The notes under the pieces were generated by a model, which did not search any database, was not told where the DNA came from, and was given only the letters and a program-made list of their open reading frames with translations. From the NCBI RefSeq assembly GCF_026341775.1, contig NZ_JAPEOB010000002.1:372001-436000 (forward strand): a stretch of 64,000 nt of DNA, written 5' to 3'. This document shows positions 45,889-53,854 of the stretch, piece after piece (within the stretch, counting starts at the first letter, position 1; each line of letters begins with the position of its first letter). This DNA comes from Streptomyces sp. NBC_00654. GTDB lineage: Bacteria > Actinomycetota > Actinomycetes > Streptomycetales > Streptomycetaceae. Made by a program: the position numbers and the translations under genes.

Positions 45889-46895
45889 ATCACGATACAG
45901 GAGCTCCCCGGGCCGCCGTCACCATGCCCGCGGCCTTGCCTCACGCACGGCGATTCTCATGAATGACCACTCGTGAGAGTTCTGCGCGAGGTCCGGAAGC
46001 CGGACCGATTCCGCAGGCCGCAACTCGTGAAAGTCCCCTCAGGACCTGCACGTTGTGCGACAGGGGTTTCCGACGGGTCGGCTGCCGCGACGGGTCTCAT
46101 GCGCGGCCAGGCCGCACCGGCGGCAGAACGTCACGGCCGCCCGCACCGTGACGCACCCCCGGCAGCGTCTGCCGCGCGGGGCGGGAAGACCTGGCGCTCA
46201 GTCGCGGAGGCTGGCGTGGGCAGCCTGCTCCCGACGCACGGCCCGGTGCAGGTGCCACAGGGTCACGGCGGGCAGCAGGACCCCGAGCCGGGCCGCAGCC
46301 CTCAGGTGATCAACGGCCCCTGCCCGGCTCGGCCTTCGCCCCGCAGCGAACCGCGCCGGGACGGCCGAGGCGCCTGGCGGCCTCTTCCAGAAGGTCGGCG
46401 AGTTCGGCGATGCCGGGGTCCTCCGGGACCGGCCCGCCCCACCGGGCTGCCGCGTCACCGAGCCGGACGACAAGACGACCGCGTGCGCCGGCCAACCGCG
46501 ATGAGAACTCCCCGTTGATCACGGGAGCATGCTCTCCCACAGAAAATGCCGGAGGCCGGCGGTGGCGCGCACGCCCGTTCCGCCCTGGCCCCCCTCCCAC
46601 CGACAACACCGGCCGACTCCCGGTATCACCTCTGCCACTCCGGCACCGCGCCGCGACCTCGGGTGCCGTCCAACGCCAAGGGGCCCTCACCCGCGTATCC
46701 CGTGGGTGAGGGCCTTTGGTCGTCTCCGGGTCCGACTGCCACCCAGGTGGTGCGGGCGACATCGCCTGGCCGAACAGCCAACGGCGTTCTCCGGTTGAGC
46801 AGGCGCACGGCCGTATCGGCCCGGGGTCGGCTGATGGGGCGGCCGACGGACGTAGCGCGGCTCTGTTCCGCGAAAGGTCCGTACCTCGCCGGGCC
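45889..46895. other. Region with a decayed minus-strand gene
   Basis: About 1 kb. Minus-strand pieces HAPVINGEFSSRLAGARGRL with IAELADLLEEAARRLGRP (about 46375-46530) and, in another frame, AVDHLRAAARLGVLLPAVTL with WHLHRAVRREQAAHASLRD to a stop at 46198, read as one ~110-residue helical protein after one frameshift. No family is recognised. Also holds the terminator at 46682. Confidence 0.35.
46682..46714. terminator. Strong hairpin terminator
   Basis: Perfect 11-bp stem GGCCCTCACCC / GGGTGAGGGCC with an 11-nt loop, followed by TTT. No intact gene ends just before it on the plus strand, so it probably survives from a lost gene. Confidence 0.7.
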
Positions 46896-47059
46896 AAAGG
46901 CTGCCCCGCAATCCGTGGTGGATCAGCGCGCGGGGTCGGATGCGGTGCATCGCAAGGCGGAGGGACGTCCGCATACTGGATGTATGCGGACGTTCCGACA
47001 ACGCCGCGAGGTGCCGCAGCTGTCGTCGCGCGCCCGCCAGGGATTGCGGGACAGCCTTT
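46896..47059. mobile_element. MITE-like element, copy B (complete)
   Basis: 164 bp bounded by 26-bp terminal inverted repeats (46896-46921 and 47034-47059; 3 mismatches). The centre is a perfect 11-bp hairpin (arm ACGTCCGCATA, 7-nt loop). No coding capacity beyond spurious frames. It is ~90% identical to copy A at 11061. Target-site duplication is unclear. It lies between the terminator at 46682 and the acyl-CoA dehydrogenase gene, 15 bp from that gene's stop. Confidence 0.88.
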
Positions 47060-47074
47060 ACGGTGAGGTCTTGG

Positions 47075-48298
47075 TCAGAGGCCGAGATGGGTTGCTATGA
47101 GGTTGCGCTGGATGTCGGACGTTCCTGAATAGAGCACGGACGCGACGGAGTTCCGCATGTGTCGTTCGGATTCCGTTCCGGTGAGATAGCCTCGGCCTCC
47201 CTGGATTCTCAGAGCGTCGACGGACGACTTCAGATAGGCCTCGGATACGAAAAGTTTCGCGCTGGCCGAAGCGAGTGCGATGCTTTTTCCGGCATCCTTG
47301 AGCGCACCCACGCGGTGTGTGAGTTCGCGAGCGGCGTCCAGCGTGACTTTCATGTCTGCGATGCGGTGGGAGACCGCCTGATTCTTTCCGATCGGGCGCC
47401 CGAACTGCTTTCTGGTGCGGGCGTGCTCGATGGACTGCTCCAGTTCACGCTGCATGGCGCCCAGAGCGGTGGCGAGTATGCAGCCTCGTTCGTATTCCAT
47501 CGCGCCGTCGAAGACACTGACCCCGCGTCCCGGCCGGCCGAGAACGGCGTCCGCGGGGACGCGGCAGTCCTTCAACGTGATGCGTCCCATGAGGGCTGTG
47601 CGCATGCCCATCTTTTCCACCGGGGAGCTTCTGTGGAGTCCCGGCGTCCGGGCGTCGACCAGAAAGGCGGTCACGCCCAGGGCGCCCAGCGCCGGGTCCA
47701 CCGTCGCGTACACGACGAAGAGGTCGGCCACGGGCCCGTTGGTGATGTAGCTCTTCGTGCCGTTCAGGACGTAGCTGTCGCCGTCCTTCGTCGCCCGGGT
47801 CCGCATGGCGTACACGTCCGACCCGGCCTCGTCCTCGGTCGACGCGTTCGCGCCGATGGATGATCCCTGCATCAGCATCGGCAGGTACTGGGCTCGCTGC
47901 GCCGGTGTCCCGTGGACGGACAGGGGCAGGACCACCGTCCACAGGTGGGCGTTGAGTGCGAAGAGGAGACCTTGGTCCTCCGTCCCGTGGCCCAGCCCTT
48001 CCATGACGGCGAGGAGATCGCCCAGAGGCGCGCCCGTGCCGCCGTGTTCCACGGGGACGGGCATCCTCAGAAGTCCGAACTCCGCGCACTGTTTCCAGCC
48101 GGCCCGGTCGAACTCCCCGCTCGCATCGCGTTCTGCGATGTCAGTGCTCAGGACCTCACGGGCGAATCGATCCGCGCCCTGATAGAGAGCTGAGCGGTGG
48201 TCGTCCCATCCACTCCACATAGCCACCCCTGCGTTCACTGAATCGTGTCCTCCCGCTCGTTCGTGAGGACTGCTGGTCGAGGTCTTTCCCGCGGTCAT
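47075..48298 (-). CDS. Acyl-CoA dehydrogenase-like flavoprotein (predicted prolyl-carrier-protein dehydrogenase)
   Basis: 407 residues from ATG at 48298, overlapping the adenylation gene's stop (ATGA). Complete ACAD fold: GLGHGTEDQGLLFALNAHLW, STEDEAGSDVYAMRT, NGTKSYITNGP, ERGCILATALGAMQRELEQS, RTRKQFGRPIGKNQAVSHRI and IQGGRGYLTGTESERHMRNS. In pyrrole antibiotics (RedW, PltE and CloN3 types) such enzymes oxidise carrier-bound prolyl to pyrrole-2-carboxyl. The neighbouring adenylation and carrier genes make that role likely, but the catalytic base and substrate cannot be confirmed by eye. Last gene of the operon. Confidence 0.85.
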   Translation of the reverse strand: MTAGKTSTSSPHERAGGHDSVNAGVAMWSGWDDHRSALYQGADRFAREVLSTDIAERDASGEFDRAGWKQCAEFGLLRMPVPVEHGGTGAPLGDLLAVMEGLGHGTEDQGLLFALNAHLWTVVLPLSVHGTPAQRAQYLPMLMQGSSIGANASTEDEAGSDVYAMRTRATKDGDSYVLNGTKSYITNGPVADLFVVYATVDPALGALGVTAFLVDARTPGLHRSSPVEKMGMRTALMGRITLKDCRVPADAVLGRPGRGVSVFDGAMEYERGCILATALGAMQRELEQSIEHARTRKQFGRPIGKNQAVSHRIADMKVTLDAARELTHRVGALKDAGKSIALASASAKLFVSEAYLKSSVDALRIQGGRGYLTGTESERHMRNSVASVLYSGTSDIQRNLIATHLGL

Positions 48299-49860
48299 CC
48301 GCTCATCGCTTCGGCGACCTGGCAGCGACTGCTCAGCTCCTGGTAGTCGGTCTTCCCGGTCGATGTGCGGGGGAGCTCGTCCAGGAACTGGAAGTCGTCG
48401 GGCACCATGTAGCGGGCGAGCCGGCTGTGGCAGTACTGGCGCAGCTCGACGCCGGTGGGCGCGGCGCCGGGGGCCACGACGAAGGCGGTGATGGTGACAT
48501 CGCCGGGCACTCCGGTGCTGACGACCGCCGCGTCGGCGAGCGCTTCGTTGTGCCGGAGGCTGTGCTCGATCTCGTCCAGTTCGATGCGGTGACCGTGGCG
48601 TTTGACCATACGGTCCGCGCGTCCGAGGAACACGTAGCCCTCCGGCGTCGCGCGGACGATGTCGCCCGTGTTGTACCAGCGGCGCCCCCCGAAGTGGAAT
48701 GTGCGTTCCGCGGTACGCGCGGGCATGTTCCAGTAGGACGGGTAGACCGAGGGGCCGGCGACGCTCAGGAACCCCGATTGTCCGGAGGGGACGGGCTCCA
48801 GCTGTTCGTTCACGACGATGACGTCGCAGTGGGAGCAGGCATGGCCGATGCTCAGGGGGTCCGTGCGGGAGGCCGGGATCTGTTCGGGGACCGGGTAATA
48901 GGTGCACACGTTTGTCTCGGTCGGGCCGTACAGGTTGTAGTAACGGGGTGTGGGCCAGAGGTGCAGGAGGCGCCGCAGCTTGTCGATCGGGAAGACTTCA
49001 CCGGCGAACAGGACGAGCCTGAGCCTGTTCCGCGGGAACCTCTCCGCTCTGGGTGATTCGGCGATCATTCCCAGGATCGCGGGGGCCGAGTACCAGACGG
49101 TGATGCCGGACTCCGCGATGAACGTGGGAAGGTGCCGGGGGCTGGCCGCCAGATCCGTGTCGATCAGGTGGACACACGCGGCGTGTTTGACGGTCACGAA
49201 GAGATCGAAGACCGAGAGATCGAAGTGGAAGGGCGCGTGACTGGCGACCTCATCCGCCTCCGTGATCCCGAACGTGGCCGACGCCCACTCGACGAAGGCC
49301 ACGGCGTTCCGGTGAGTGATCATCACGCCTTTGGGCGTCCCGGTCGACCCCGAGGTGTAGAGCAGCGCCGCCAACCGGTCGGGGTTCTTCTCCGCGCGAG
49401 GATAGTCGGGTTCCCCCGAAGCGTCCGCGCCCGGCCAGGAGCCGTCGGTGATCAGCGTGCGTGTGGTGAGAGAGGGGGCAGCCTCCCCGAGCCGCCCCGC
49501 GGACCGCTCGTCGGCCAGAATGAGGCGCGCCTGGCAGTCCTCGAAGATGGTCGCGGCGCGCTGCGGGGATCCGTGCGCGTCGACCGGCACATAGGCCGCC
49601 CCGAGCCTGAGAATGCCGTGGATCAGAGTCACGGACTGCACGCTCTTGGGCATCAGAACCCCGACTCTGTCCCCCTGGCCGACGCCCCGGCCGTGCAGGA
49701 CGGTCGCCACCCGGTCGACCTGTGCGGAGAACTCACCGTAGGTCTGTGACTGCCCGTCCGGCCCGACGACGGCGCGGTTGAGCGGCGAACGCTCGGCGGC
49801 GGCGTCGAGGTACTCCGCGAGGTCGGCCTCCTCGAACGCCTGCACGGAGTTATCGCTCAT
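48295..49860 (-). CDS. Stand-alone adenylation enzyme (predicted L-prolyl-[carrier] ligase)
   Basis: 521 residues from ATG at 49860. NRPS-type A-domain cores: YTSGSTGTPKGVMITH (A3), SHAPFHFDLSVFDLF (A4), NLYGPTETN (A5), YNTGDIV (A7) and the A10 lysine in RTSTGKTDYQ. The A4 pattern S-H-A-P-F-H-F-D-L-S-x-F-D-L is that of RedM/PltF/CloN4-type proline ligases. It lacks condensation and carrier domains; the carrier is the separate overlapping gene. It activates proline (inferred) as AMP ester and loads it on the carrier protein. Overlaps: 11 bp with the carrier gene, 4 bp with the dehydrogenase. Confidence 0.88.
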   Translation of the reverse strand: MSDNSVQAFEEADLAEYLDAAAERSPLNRAVVGPDGQSQTYGEFSAQVDRVATVLHGRGVGQGDRVGVLMPKSVQSVTLIHGILRLGAAYVPVDAHGSPQRAATIFEDCQARLILADERSAGRLGEAAPSLTTRTLITDGSWPGADASGEPDYPRAEKNPDRLAALLYTSGSTGTPKGVMITHRNAVAFVEWASATFGITEADEVASHAPFHFDLSVFDLFVTVKHAACVHLIDTDLAASPRHLPTFIAESGITVWYSAPAILGMIAESPRAERFPRNRLRLVLFAGEVFPIDKLRRLLHLWPTPRYYNLYGPTETNVCTYYPVPEQIPASRTDPLSIGHACSHCDVIVVNEQLEPVPSGQSGFLSVAGPSVYPSYWNMPARTAERTFHFGGRRWYNTGDIVRATPEGYVFLGRADRMVKRHGHRIELDEIEHSLRHNEALADAAVVSTGVPGDVTITAFVVAPGAAPTGVELRQYCHSRLARYMVPDDFQFLDELPRTSTGKTDYQELSSRCQVAEAMSG

Positions 49861-50110
49861 CAGGCTGCGCCTGCCGATCCTTCACGTACTGCGTCAGGTG
49901 GGAGACGGTCGTGAAGTGCAGCCGGGGGTCCTGGAGCGCCACATCTATACCGAACTCGTCCTCGATGAACGTCACCAGCTGCATGGTGGCGAGCGAGTTC
50001 AGCACTCCCGACTCGCGCAGGTTCACGTCGTCGGACAGGTCGTCCTCGCTGCCGCCCTTGAGGATCTCCTTGATGATGAAAGAGCGGATCTGGTCGCGTA
50101 CCTCAGCCAT
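49850..50110 (-). CDS. Peptidyl/acyl carrier protein
   Basis: 86 residues from ATG at 50110 (GGAGG at 6 nt). Single four-helix carrier domain with the phosphopantetheine serine in GVLNSLATM (Ser39). The surrounding NSL replaces the usual D-S-L, as in some stand-alone type II carriers. Acidic (FIEDEFGIDV) recognition helix. It overlaps the KAS III-like gene by 8 bp and the adenylation gene by 11 bp. It would carry the prolyl/pyrrolyl group between the ligase, dehydrogenase and KAS III-like acyltransferase. Confidence 0.9.
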   Translation of the reverse strand: MAEVRDQIRSFIIKEILKGGSEDDLSDDVNLRESGVLNSLATMQLVTFIEDEFGIDVALQDPRLHFTTVSHLTQYVKDRQAQPDER

Positions 50111-51215
50111 GGTTGCCTCCAAGGGAGTTCAGAGTGGTGGTCGCCCCGGCCGGCGCCGGGCCGAGGAGTACCGAGGGCCAGCGGAAGACGGCGGCTCCCG
50201 CCTCCGCCTGGCCTCCGAAGGTGTAGAGCAGCACCCGGTCGCCCGGCTTGATGCGGCCTTCGACCGCGGCGAGGTGGGTGTTCACCGGCATCAGGGCGGG
50301 CCCGATGTTGGCCACGCTGGGGAAGGTGTTCACCACGCGGTCCGGGTCCACGCCCAGGGTGTCGGCGCTGAACCGTGCGTGCCAGGCGGTGGGGGTGTTC
50401 GGTACCACCACGTCGATTTCGTCGATCTTCAGCTGGGCGGCTTCGAGCGCGCCCTCGACCGTCCCCAGCAGATACGGTTTCGCGGTGGCGCGCAGGACGT
50501 GCGTGATGGTCGGATCGACCCGCAGACGGATACGGCGGCCCCCCGCGGTGGTTCCCTCGGGCTCGTCGACGGTGTCCAGCAGCCAGGTACCGCACGTCTC
50601 GCCCGTCTGCAGCGTCTTGGAACCCAGCAGCCCGTAGCCCTCGTCCACGGGACCGACCAGGAAGGCCGCCGCGGCGTCTCCGCAGAGTCGCGCAGTGACA
50701 TCGTCCGCGTCGATCGCCCGCGAGAGCATGGAGGCGACGACCACCAGGACCCGTTCCTTGAGTCCCGACCGCACCAGCGAACTGGCTGTCAGCAGGGCGG
50801 ACATGGAACCGGAGCAGGTCGCCTCCAGACTGAACGCGCCACCCGCCGTGCCCAGGGCCTGGGCGAGGTAGCCGGCGTCTCCCGCGCCGACCCGGTCGGG
50901 GAACATGGACACCGAGATCAGGCCGTCCACTTCGCCGGCCGTGATGTTCGCGGTCTCCAGCACGCTGCGGGCGGCTTTGATGCCCAGCGAAACCGATCCC
51001 TCTCCGGGATCGGCTATTCGACGCTCGACGCTCCCGAAGAACGGATCGTCGATGTACGGCTGCATTGCGGCATCGAATAAGTTTCGTGGTCTCGGCCCGG
51101 ACGGTTTCGTGGGCTGCGGGTTTTCCACGGAAGTGGAATCCGCACCCCACCATTTATTGGTGCGCACTGTGTCCGGCAGGTGAACGGATAGGGCCTGTAT
51201 TCCAACGGAACGCAT
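50103..51215 (-). CDS. KAS III-like protein (probable acyltransferase)
   Basis: 370 residues from ATG at 51215 (AGGAGG at 6 nt; a GTG at 51221 is an alternative). Thiolase fold with nucleophile Cys134 (EATCSGS) and the Asn (VANIGPA, Asn303). The catalytic His of the usual P-H-Q-A-N is replaced: PNTPTAW puts Asn273 there. Loss of this His is expected to impair malonyl decarboxylation, so it more likely transfers the acyl group without chain extension, as suggested for KAS III homologues such as CloN2 that move a pyrrolyl group. C-terminal FGGQAEAGAAVFRW is normal. First gene of the operon. Confidence 0.85.
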   Translation of the reverse strand: MRSVGIQALSVHLPDTVRTNKWWGADSTSVENPQPTKPSGPRPRNLFDAAMQPYIDDPFFGSVERRIADPGEGSVSLGIKAARSVLETANITAGEVDGLISVSMFPDRVGAGDAGYLAQALGTAGGAFSLEATCSGSMSALLTASSLVRSGLKERVLVVVASMLSRAIDADDVTARLCGDAAAAFLVGPVDEGYGLLGSKTLQTGETCGTWLLDTVDEPEGTTAGGRRIRLRVDPTITHVLRATAKPYLLGTVEGALEAAQLKIDEIDVVVPNTPTAWHARFSADTLGVDPDRVVNTFPSVANIGPALMPVNTHLAAVEGRIKPGDRVLLYTFGGQAEAGAAVFRWPSVLLGPAPAGATTTLNSLGGNHG

Positions 51216-51723
51216 AACCACCCTCCTGGGTATTTGGCGCCCTCACACTAACAGCCGTCTCGTTCCGCCCGGAGCGACAGGAGGTTGATTTTCAGGCCAA
51301 CTGTACGGGCCAATAGGAAACCACACGCGTCACTCGAGTTCCCTCACGTCTCTCGCGTTACCACTGTTAAGACCTCGTAAAATGTCCAAGAAGCGAGAAT
51401 GGCCAGAATGCCGTTCGGGCCACCTCGGGAAATGGCACCTTCTACGGGAGAGATGCTCGCGCGGTGACTGAATAGGAACTTTCTCGGCCCTGTTATCGGC
51501 CATGGGGGCGTCCGGGCGGGTACTTCGCCGGCAAGGTCCTCGCGATGGCCAGGAATCGGGCACGCCCGACCGACTGCCACCCTTGAGCTCACGGAGATCC
51601 GTCCCACCTTCCGGGAGCCGGACGAGCGGGCGGCCATCCCCGCGGGCGCGTCCGGCTCTCCCTTCTCGGGATCCGAGCCGCTCGGTGTACGTGGTACGCG
51701 GCACGCGGTCCCCTCCGGCCCGG
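51216..51723. promoter_or_regulatory. Upstream region of the pyrrole-type operon
   Basis: About 500 bp, more AT-rich than its surroundings near 51230-51500, upstream of the KAS III-like start. No clear consensus promoter. Short frames are not convincing. Confidence 0.4.
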
Positions 51724-52098
51724 TCAGCCGTACATCGCCACGCGGTGGAGAGCCGCGAGCGCGTCGTCGATGGGGTGGGGCTGCGGCCTGCCCGTGGAGT
51801 CGAGTCCGTTCCACCTCTGCAGGTTCACCGCGACGGACATCTCCGTCCGCCGTCGGCACGGGTCACGGTCAGCGCTCCGGCGCCCCAGACCGTACCGCCA
51901 CGCCCCCAGAAGGTGCCCTGGCCAGGAGCCTCCATCGAGTGCAGGCCGAGGCCGTAGTCGATCGTCCTGCCCTCCCGGGAGACGACCGGGACGGTGCGCC
52001 GCATCTGCGCCGGCGACGACGGCCTGACGATCTCGCCGGCGAGCAGCATGCCGAGGAAGCGGTTGAGGTCCGTGACGGTCGATACCAGCCGGACGGGC
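51724..52098 (-). pseudogene. C-terminal fragment of a serine hydrolase (beta-lactamase family)
   Basis: TVTDLNRFLGMLLAGEIVRP, RTIDYGLGLHSMEAP, WGRGGTVWGAGALTV (the usual H-x-G-like motif region) in one frame; EMSVAVNLQRWNGL and DDALAALHRVAMYG in another, to a stop at 51724. The N-terminal SxxK/YxN domain is missing and one frameshift lies near 51850. Confidence 0.65.
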
Positions 52099-52198
52099 CG
52101 TCACAACGCTCCGCGGATCCGTGCGGCGCGGGTACGGCGCCGCAGCATGTGCGGGATCCCCCGACGACATGCGGCCCGTCCGGACACCCCGTGCGGGA

Positions 52199-52215
52199 AT
52201 ACCCCCCAGGGGTAT
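52199..52215 (+). promoter_or_regulatory. CsoR-type copper operator
   Basis: ATACCCCCCAGGGGTAT: 7-bp perfect arms (ATACCCC / GGGGTAT) with a 3-bp centre, 80 bp upstream of the metal-binding protein gene. It matches the G/C-tract pseudo-palindrome bound by actinobacterial CsoR. An A/T-rich GTATACAGTTAT just downstream may hold the -10. Confidence 0.8.
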
Positions 52216-52294
52216 ACAGTTATGGCAGGTGTCCGGGACACGGACAACGTCAGAAGACCCATCACACGGCACGCATCACACAGGTGGAGACACG

Positions 52295-53131
52295 ATGAAG
52301 AGCAATGCAGGCCACGACATGACCAGCCACAGCGGACACAGCGGAGCCCGTCCCGGCGGGCTGTCGGTCTCCGAGAGCGGGTACACCCTCGAATTCGACT
52401 CGCCGATCCTTTCCACCGGTGTGCGGACGGTCACCTTCCGGGTGACCGGTCCCGATGGACGGCCGGTGACCGAGTTCGTGCCGGAGCACGAGAAGGAACT
52501 CCACTTCATCGCTGTCCGGCGCGACACGACCGGGTTCCAGCACGTGCACCCCGTGATGGACGAGAAGGGCACCTGGAGTGTCGGACTGACCCTGCGGCCG
52601 GGAGACTGGAGGTTCTTCGCCGACATCCACCCGGCCGGCCACCACTCGGCCATGACGCTGGGCATCGACGCCTCGGTCGCCGGGCAGTACGACCCGCAGC
52701 CACTTTCCGAGGACACCCGCACCGCTCACGTCGGCGAGTACACCGTCGCCCTCGACGGCGAGCTCGTGCCCGGCGAGGCGAGCGACCTGACGCTCACCGT
52801 CAGCCGGAACGGGCGGCCCGTCACCGACCTGCAGCCCTACCTGGGCGCGTACGGGCACCTGGTGGCGCTGCGGGTCGGCGACCTGGGCTACCTCCATGTC
52901 CACCCGGAGGGCGAGCCCGGTGACGGCACCACCGAGCCGGGGCCCGAGATCACCTTCATGGCTGCCGCGCCATCGGGCGGCACCTACCGCCTCTACCTGG
53001 ACTTCCAGCACAACGACGTCGTCCGGACGGCCGAGTTCACGGTGCGGACCGCCTCGGCGGGCCACCACTCGGACGCGGTATCCCCGGCCGCACCCGAACG
53101 CACGGGCCACGGCGACCACGCACATCACTGA
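52295..53131 (+). CDS. His-rich, probably copper-responsive protein
   Basis: 278 residues from ATG at 52295 (GGTGGAGA upstream). No signal peptide is visible. His-rich ends (GHDMTSHSGHSG at the N-terminus and HGDHAHH at the C-terminus) and beta-sandwich-like repeats with conserved motifs FQHVHPVMDE, FADIHPAGHH and YGHLVALRVG (Gly-Tyr-Leu-His-Val-His) that could bind Cu or another soft metal. Similar proteins lie in copper-resistance operons. The CsoR-type operator upstream supports a copper role. AhpD-like and MFS genes follow on the same strand. Confidence 0.7.
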   Translation: MKSNAGHDMTSHSGHSGARPGGLSVSESGYTLEFDSPILSTGVRTVTFRVTGPDGRPVTEFVPEHEKELHFIAVRRDTTGFQHVHPVMDEKGTWSVGLTLRPGDWRFFADIHPAGHHSAMTLGIDASVAGQYDPQPLSEDTRTAHVGEYTVALDGELVPGEASDLTLTVSRNGRPVTDLQPYLGAYGHLVALRVGDLGYLHVHPEGEPGDGTTEPGPEITFMAAAPSGGTYRLYLDFQHNDVVRTAEFTVRTASAGHHSDAVSPAAPERTGHGDHAHH

Positions 53132-53242
53132 CCGCATGCACATCACTGACCAACTGCCGCGACCCACGGAGCGGTCACGGGACGCTCGCCCCGTCGAGCG
53201 TCCCGCCGCCCCCAGGACAACCTCCGCACCGGAAGGACCGTC

Positions 53243-53773
53243 ATGCCCCGCCTGACCCGGCTCACGCCCGACACAGCGGTCGGCGCCTCGCGCGATCTCC
53301 TCACCGAGCTGGTCTCCCGCCACGGCGGGGTCGGCGACATGGTCTCCACGATGGCGCACTCACCCGCCGTTCTGGGCGGCTATCTGCAGCTCAGCCGGGC
53401 CATGGGACGCGCCAAACTCGACCGTGGGACCAGCGAACGGATCTCGATCGCCCTCCAGGTGCTGCAGGGCTGCGGGCTGTGTCTCGACGCGCATGTCAGC
53501 GCTGCCCGTGCGAGGGGAGTGGACGAGGAAGAGATCGAGCGGGCCCGCGCGGGCACCTCGGCCGATCCCGCGATCTCGGCGATCATCGCCCTCGCCCTCC
53601 AGGTGTACCGCGAGCCGACGTCGATCACCGACGAACAGGTCATCGCGTTGCGCGAGCACGGCTACAGCGACCGTGCGATAGCCGACGTCGTCGGCATCGT
53701 CGCACTCAACATCCTCACCGGCTCCTTCAACCTGCTCGCCGGCCTCACACCGGAGGTCGACGCCGGTGCGTAG
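53243..53773 (+). CDS. AhpD-like / carboxymuconolactone decarboxylase family protein
   Basis: 176 residues from ATG at 53243 (GGAAGGA upstream). All-helical CMD domain with the redox CxxC in LQGCGLCLDAHVSAAR and the acidic Glu upstream (R-G-T-S-E-R). The CxxC-x(3)-H pattern is that of AhpD peroxidase-type proteins; the ring-cleavage decarboxylases lack it. The second helical half is also CMD-like. It lies 111 bp after the copper-associated gene and 81 bp before the MFS gene, so probably co-transcribed for oxidative or metal stress. Confidence 0.88.
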   Translation: MPRLTRLTPDTAVGASRDLLTELVSRHGGVGDMVSTMAHSPAVLGGYLQLSRAMGRAKLDRGTSERISIALQVLQGCGLCLDAHVSAARARGVDEEEIERARAGTSADPAISAIIALALQVYREPTSITDEQVIALREHGYSDRAIADVVGIVALNILTGSFNLLAGLTPEVDAGA

Positions 53774-53854
53774 AGACATCCCCGCCTCCCTCCGTGGCTC
53801 CCGGCCTCCGCCCCGAGGCCGTGCCCCGCCGCATGGACATGGAAGGAACACGCC

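Noticed and set aside
46687..47001. Minus-strand reading frame inside the MITE that is sometimes called a transposase
   Set aside because: No DDE or other catalytic motif, and the two copies do not keep the frame; the element is non-autonomous.
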